From assembly GCF_009647655.1 (NCBI RefSeq), contig NZ_WJFD01000001.1, positions 3,400,488 through 3,464,487 on the forward strand: DNA of 64,000 bases. Direction: 5' to 3'. The notes under the pieces are model-generated. The model worked only from the letters and a program-made list of their open reading frames with translations, was not told the DNA's origin and did no database searches. This document shows, one piece after another, positions 63,028 through 64,000 of the stretch. Each line of letters starts with the position of its first letter. The first letter of the stretch is position 1. A program made the position numbers and the translations under genes. Source of the stretch: Chitinophaga sp. SYP-B3965 (GTDB taxonomy: Bacteria; Bacteroidota; Bacteroidia; Chitinophagales; Chitinophagaceae).

Positions 63028-64000
63028 TTAAAGATGATTCTCTAACGCTACGTCATACTTCACTTTCCAATCAGCCACCTTACCCCAATCTTCTCCATCT
63101 ACTACAATACCTTCTCCTTTCACTACACCTATCTTTTCACAACGAACAGAGTGATCAGAAGCATCTACCAAACCATGCAGCAGGGCTTCAAATTTATCTT
63201 TATCAGCAGGACTCACGCTCACCACTACACGGCTTTGTGATTCACCGAACAGATAAGCATCCTTGCGGTATTTTTTATTGGTAGCTACATCAAAACCAAG
63301 ACCTCTTGCCATACCGCTTTCCAGCAATGTGGTGAAGAGACCACCTTCGCTTACATCGTGTGCAGACTGGATCAGTTTGGCACTGATCAGTTTGGTGATA
63401 GCCTGTTGCAGTTTAAATTCTTCGTCCAGGTTGAAATGCGGAGCAGGACTATGTTCAACACCTATCAGCTTGTGCAGGTATTCTGAACTGCTGATATCAT
63501 TATAGCTGCGTCCTACCAGGTACACCAGGTCGCCGGCTTGTTTGAAATCCAGCGTCATCCGTTGTTCCATGGTATCCAGTACACCCAGCATACCGATCGT
63601 TGGTGTTGGGTAAACAGGGCCGTCCGGAGACTGGTTATAGAAACTCACGTTACCGCCTGTAACAGGGGTATTGAATTTGCGGCAGGCCTCTCCCATTCCT
63701 TTCAGTGCGTGTACAAACTGATAGTACACTTCAGGATCATATGGATTACCAAAGTTGAGGCAGTTAGTGATCGCTACCGGCTCACCACCACTGCACACAA
63801 TGTTGCGGGCAGCTTCTGCTACAGCGATCTGGCCACCTTTATGCGGATCTGCATAAACGTACCGGCTGTTACAGTCTGTAGTTAAAGCCAACGCTTTAGG
63901 CGTTCCTTTCACGAGCACGATGGATGCATCGCTGGGAGCATTGGTGCTGGCATTCGCCGTACCTACCATGCTGTCGTATTGAGTGTATACCCAACGCTTG
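63028..64000 (-). CDS. purL: Phosphoribosylformylglycinamidine synthase, large subunit, truncated by the window edge
   Basis: The frame is open to the right end of the window, so the N-terminal part is missing. The first complete codons read KRWVYTQYDSMVGT, a PurL landmark, and the sequence continues with VKGTPKALALTTDCNSRYVYADPHKGG, CSGGEPVAITNCLNFGNPYDP, TPVTGGNVSFYNQSP, TPTIGMLG and AHDVSEGGLFTTLLES. It uses ATP and ammonia (from PurQ) to convert FGAR to FGAM in purine synthesis. About 324 codons are present, the C-terminal portion of the separate-subunit type. It ends in ALENHL and is followed by a terminator. Confidence 0.96.
   Translation of the reverse strand, partial: KRWVYTQYDSMVGTANASTNAPSDASIVLVKGTPKALALTTDCNSRYVYADPHKGGQIAVAEAARNIVCSGGEPVAITNCLNFGNPYDPEVYYQFVHALKGMGEACRKFNTPVTGGNVSFYNQSPDGPVYPTPTIGMLGVLDTMEQRMTLDFKQAGDLVYLVGRSYNDISSSEYLHKLIGVEHSPAPHFNLDEEFKLQQAITKLISAKLIQSAHDVSEGGLFTTLLESGMARGLGFDVATNKKYRKDAYLFGESQSRVVVSVSPADKDKFEALLHGLVDASDHSVRCEKIGVVKGEGIVVDGEDWGKVADWKVKYDVALENHL

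Overview
The window looks like chromosomal DNA from a member of the Bacteroidota, most likely a Chitinophaga-like member of the Chitinophagaceae. The phylum call rests on -33/-7 promoters of the TTTG-N19/20-TAnnTTTG type, an ECF sigma/FecR/STN-TonB receptor locus, a type IX secretion plug-like protein (DUF5103), a PafA-type alkaline phosphatase, and protein families typical of the phylum. The genus is inferred from overall resemblance only. No prophage, insertion sequence or CRISPR array was seen. Both ends cut genes: a DUF4254 protein at the left and purL at the right.

Layout. (1) 1-228 is a truncated DUF4254 gene, followed by a 670-bp noncoding gap with a strong hairpin. (2) 901-10665, minus strand, is a signalling and uptake locus: ECF sigma factor, FecR anti-sigma factor, a TonB-dependent receptor with an STN domain, two paralogous lipoproteins, a third lipoprotein and an S41 peptidase lipoprotein. 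(3) 10794-16358 holds a 55-codon candidate gene, an amino-acid permease, a Skp/OmpH lipoprotein, a glycerophosphodiesterase and a hybrid histidine kinase. (4) 16811-27462 is the rplK-rplA-rplJ-rplL-rpoB-rpoC operon with its own promoters. (5) 27744-32976 separates this operon from nusG: a secreted lactonase, a DUF1579 protein and a 1158-residue membrane protein of unknown function. (6) 33101-38294 holds tRNA-Trp-secE-nusG, tuf behind four tRNAs and a degenerate tRNA-like element, hpf, a XerC/D recombinase and rpsU. (7) 38374-47774 holds ribE, a nitronate-monooxygenase-like gene, truB, a BamA/TamA-like protein, a SpoU methyltransferase, a LolC/E-type permease, DUF5103 and NDH-2. (8) 47901-53437 holds glpK-glpF, a small transaldolase, a signal recognition particle RNA gene, a secreted protein and a methyltransferase. 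(9) 53723-64000 holds aroE, a phosphosulfolactate synthase, a TPR protein, two secreted proteins, an enoyl-CoA hydratase, a PafA-like phosphatase, an alpha-oxoamine synthase and purL.

Functional themes. Transcription and translation genes occupy the centre (RNA polymerase, L11/L1/L10/L12, NusG, SecE, EF-Tu, tRNAs, S21, HPF, TruB, SpoU methyltransferase). The canonical nusG-rplK junction is broken, and the two halves have a terminator and promoters of their own. Envelope functions surround this core. Phosphosulfolactate synthase and the alpha-oxoamine synthase, 6 kb apart, could both serve sulfonolipid synthesis.

The least explained parts are the sigma/FecR/receptor locus with its duplicated lipoproteins, the 1158-residue membrane protein, the tRNA-like element before tuf, an orphan minus-strand promoter-terminator pair at 62512-62798, and four intergenic spacers made of local repeats (16349-16680, 50412-50786, 53424-53650, 57439-57739).
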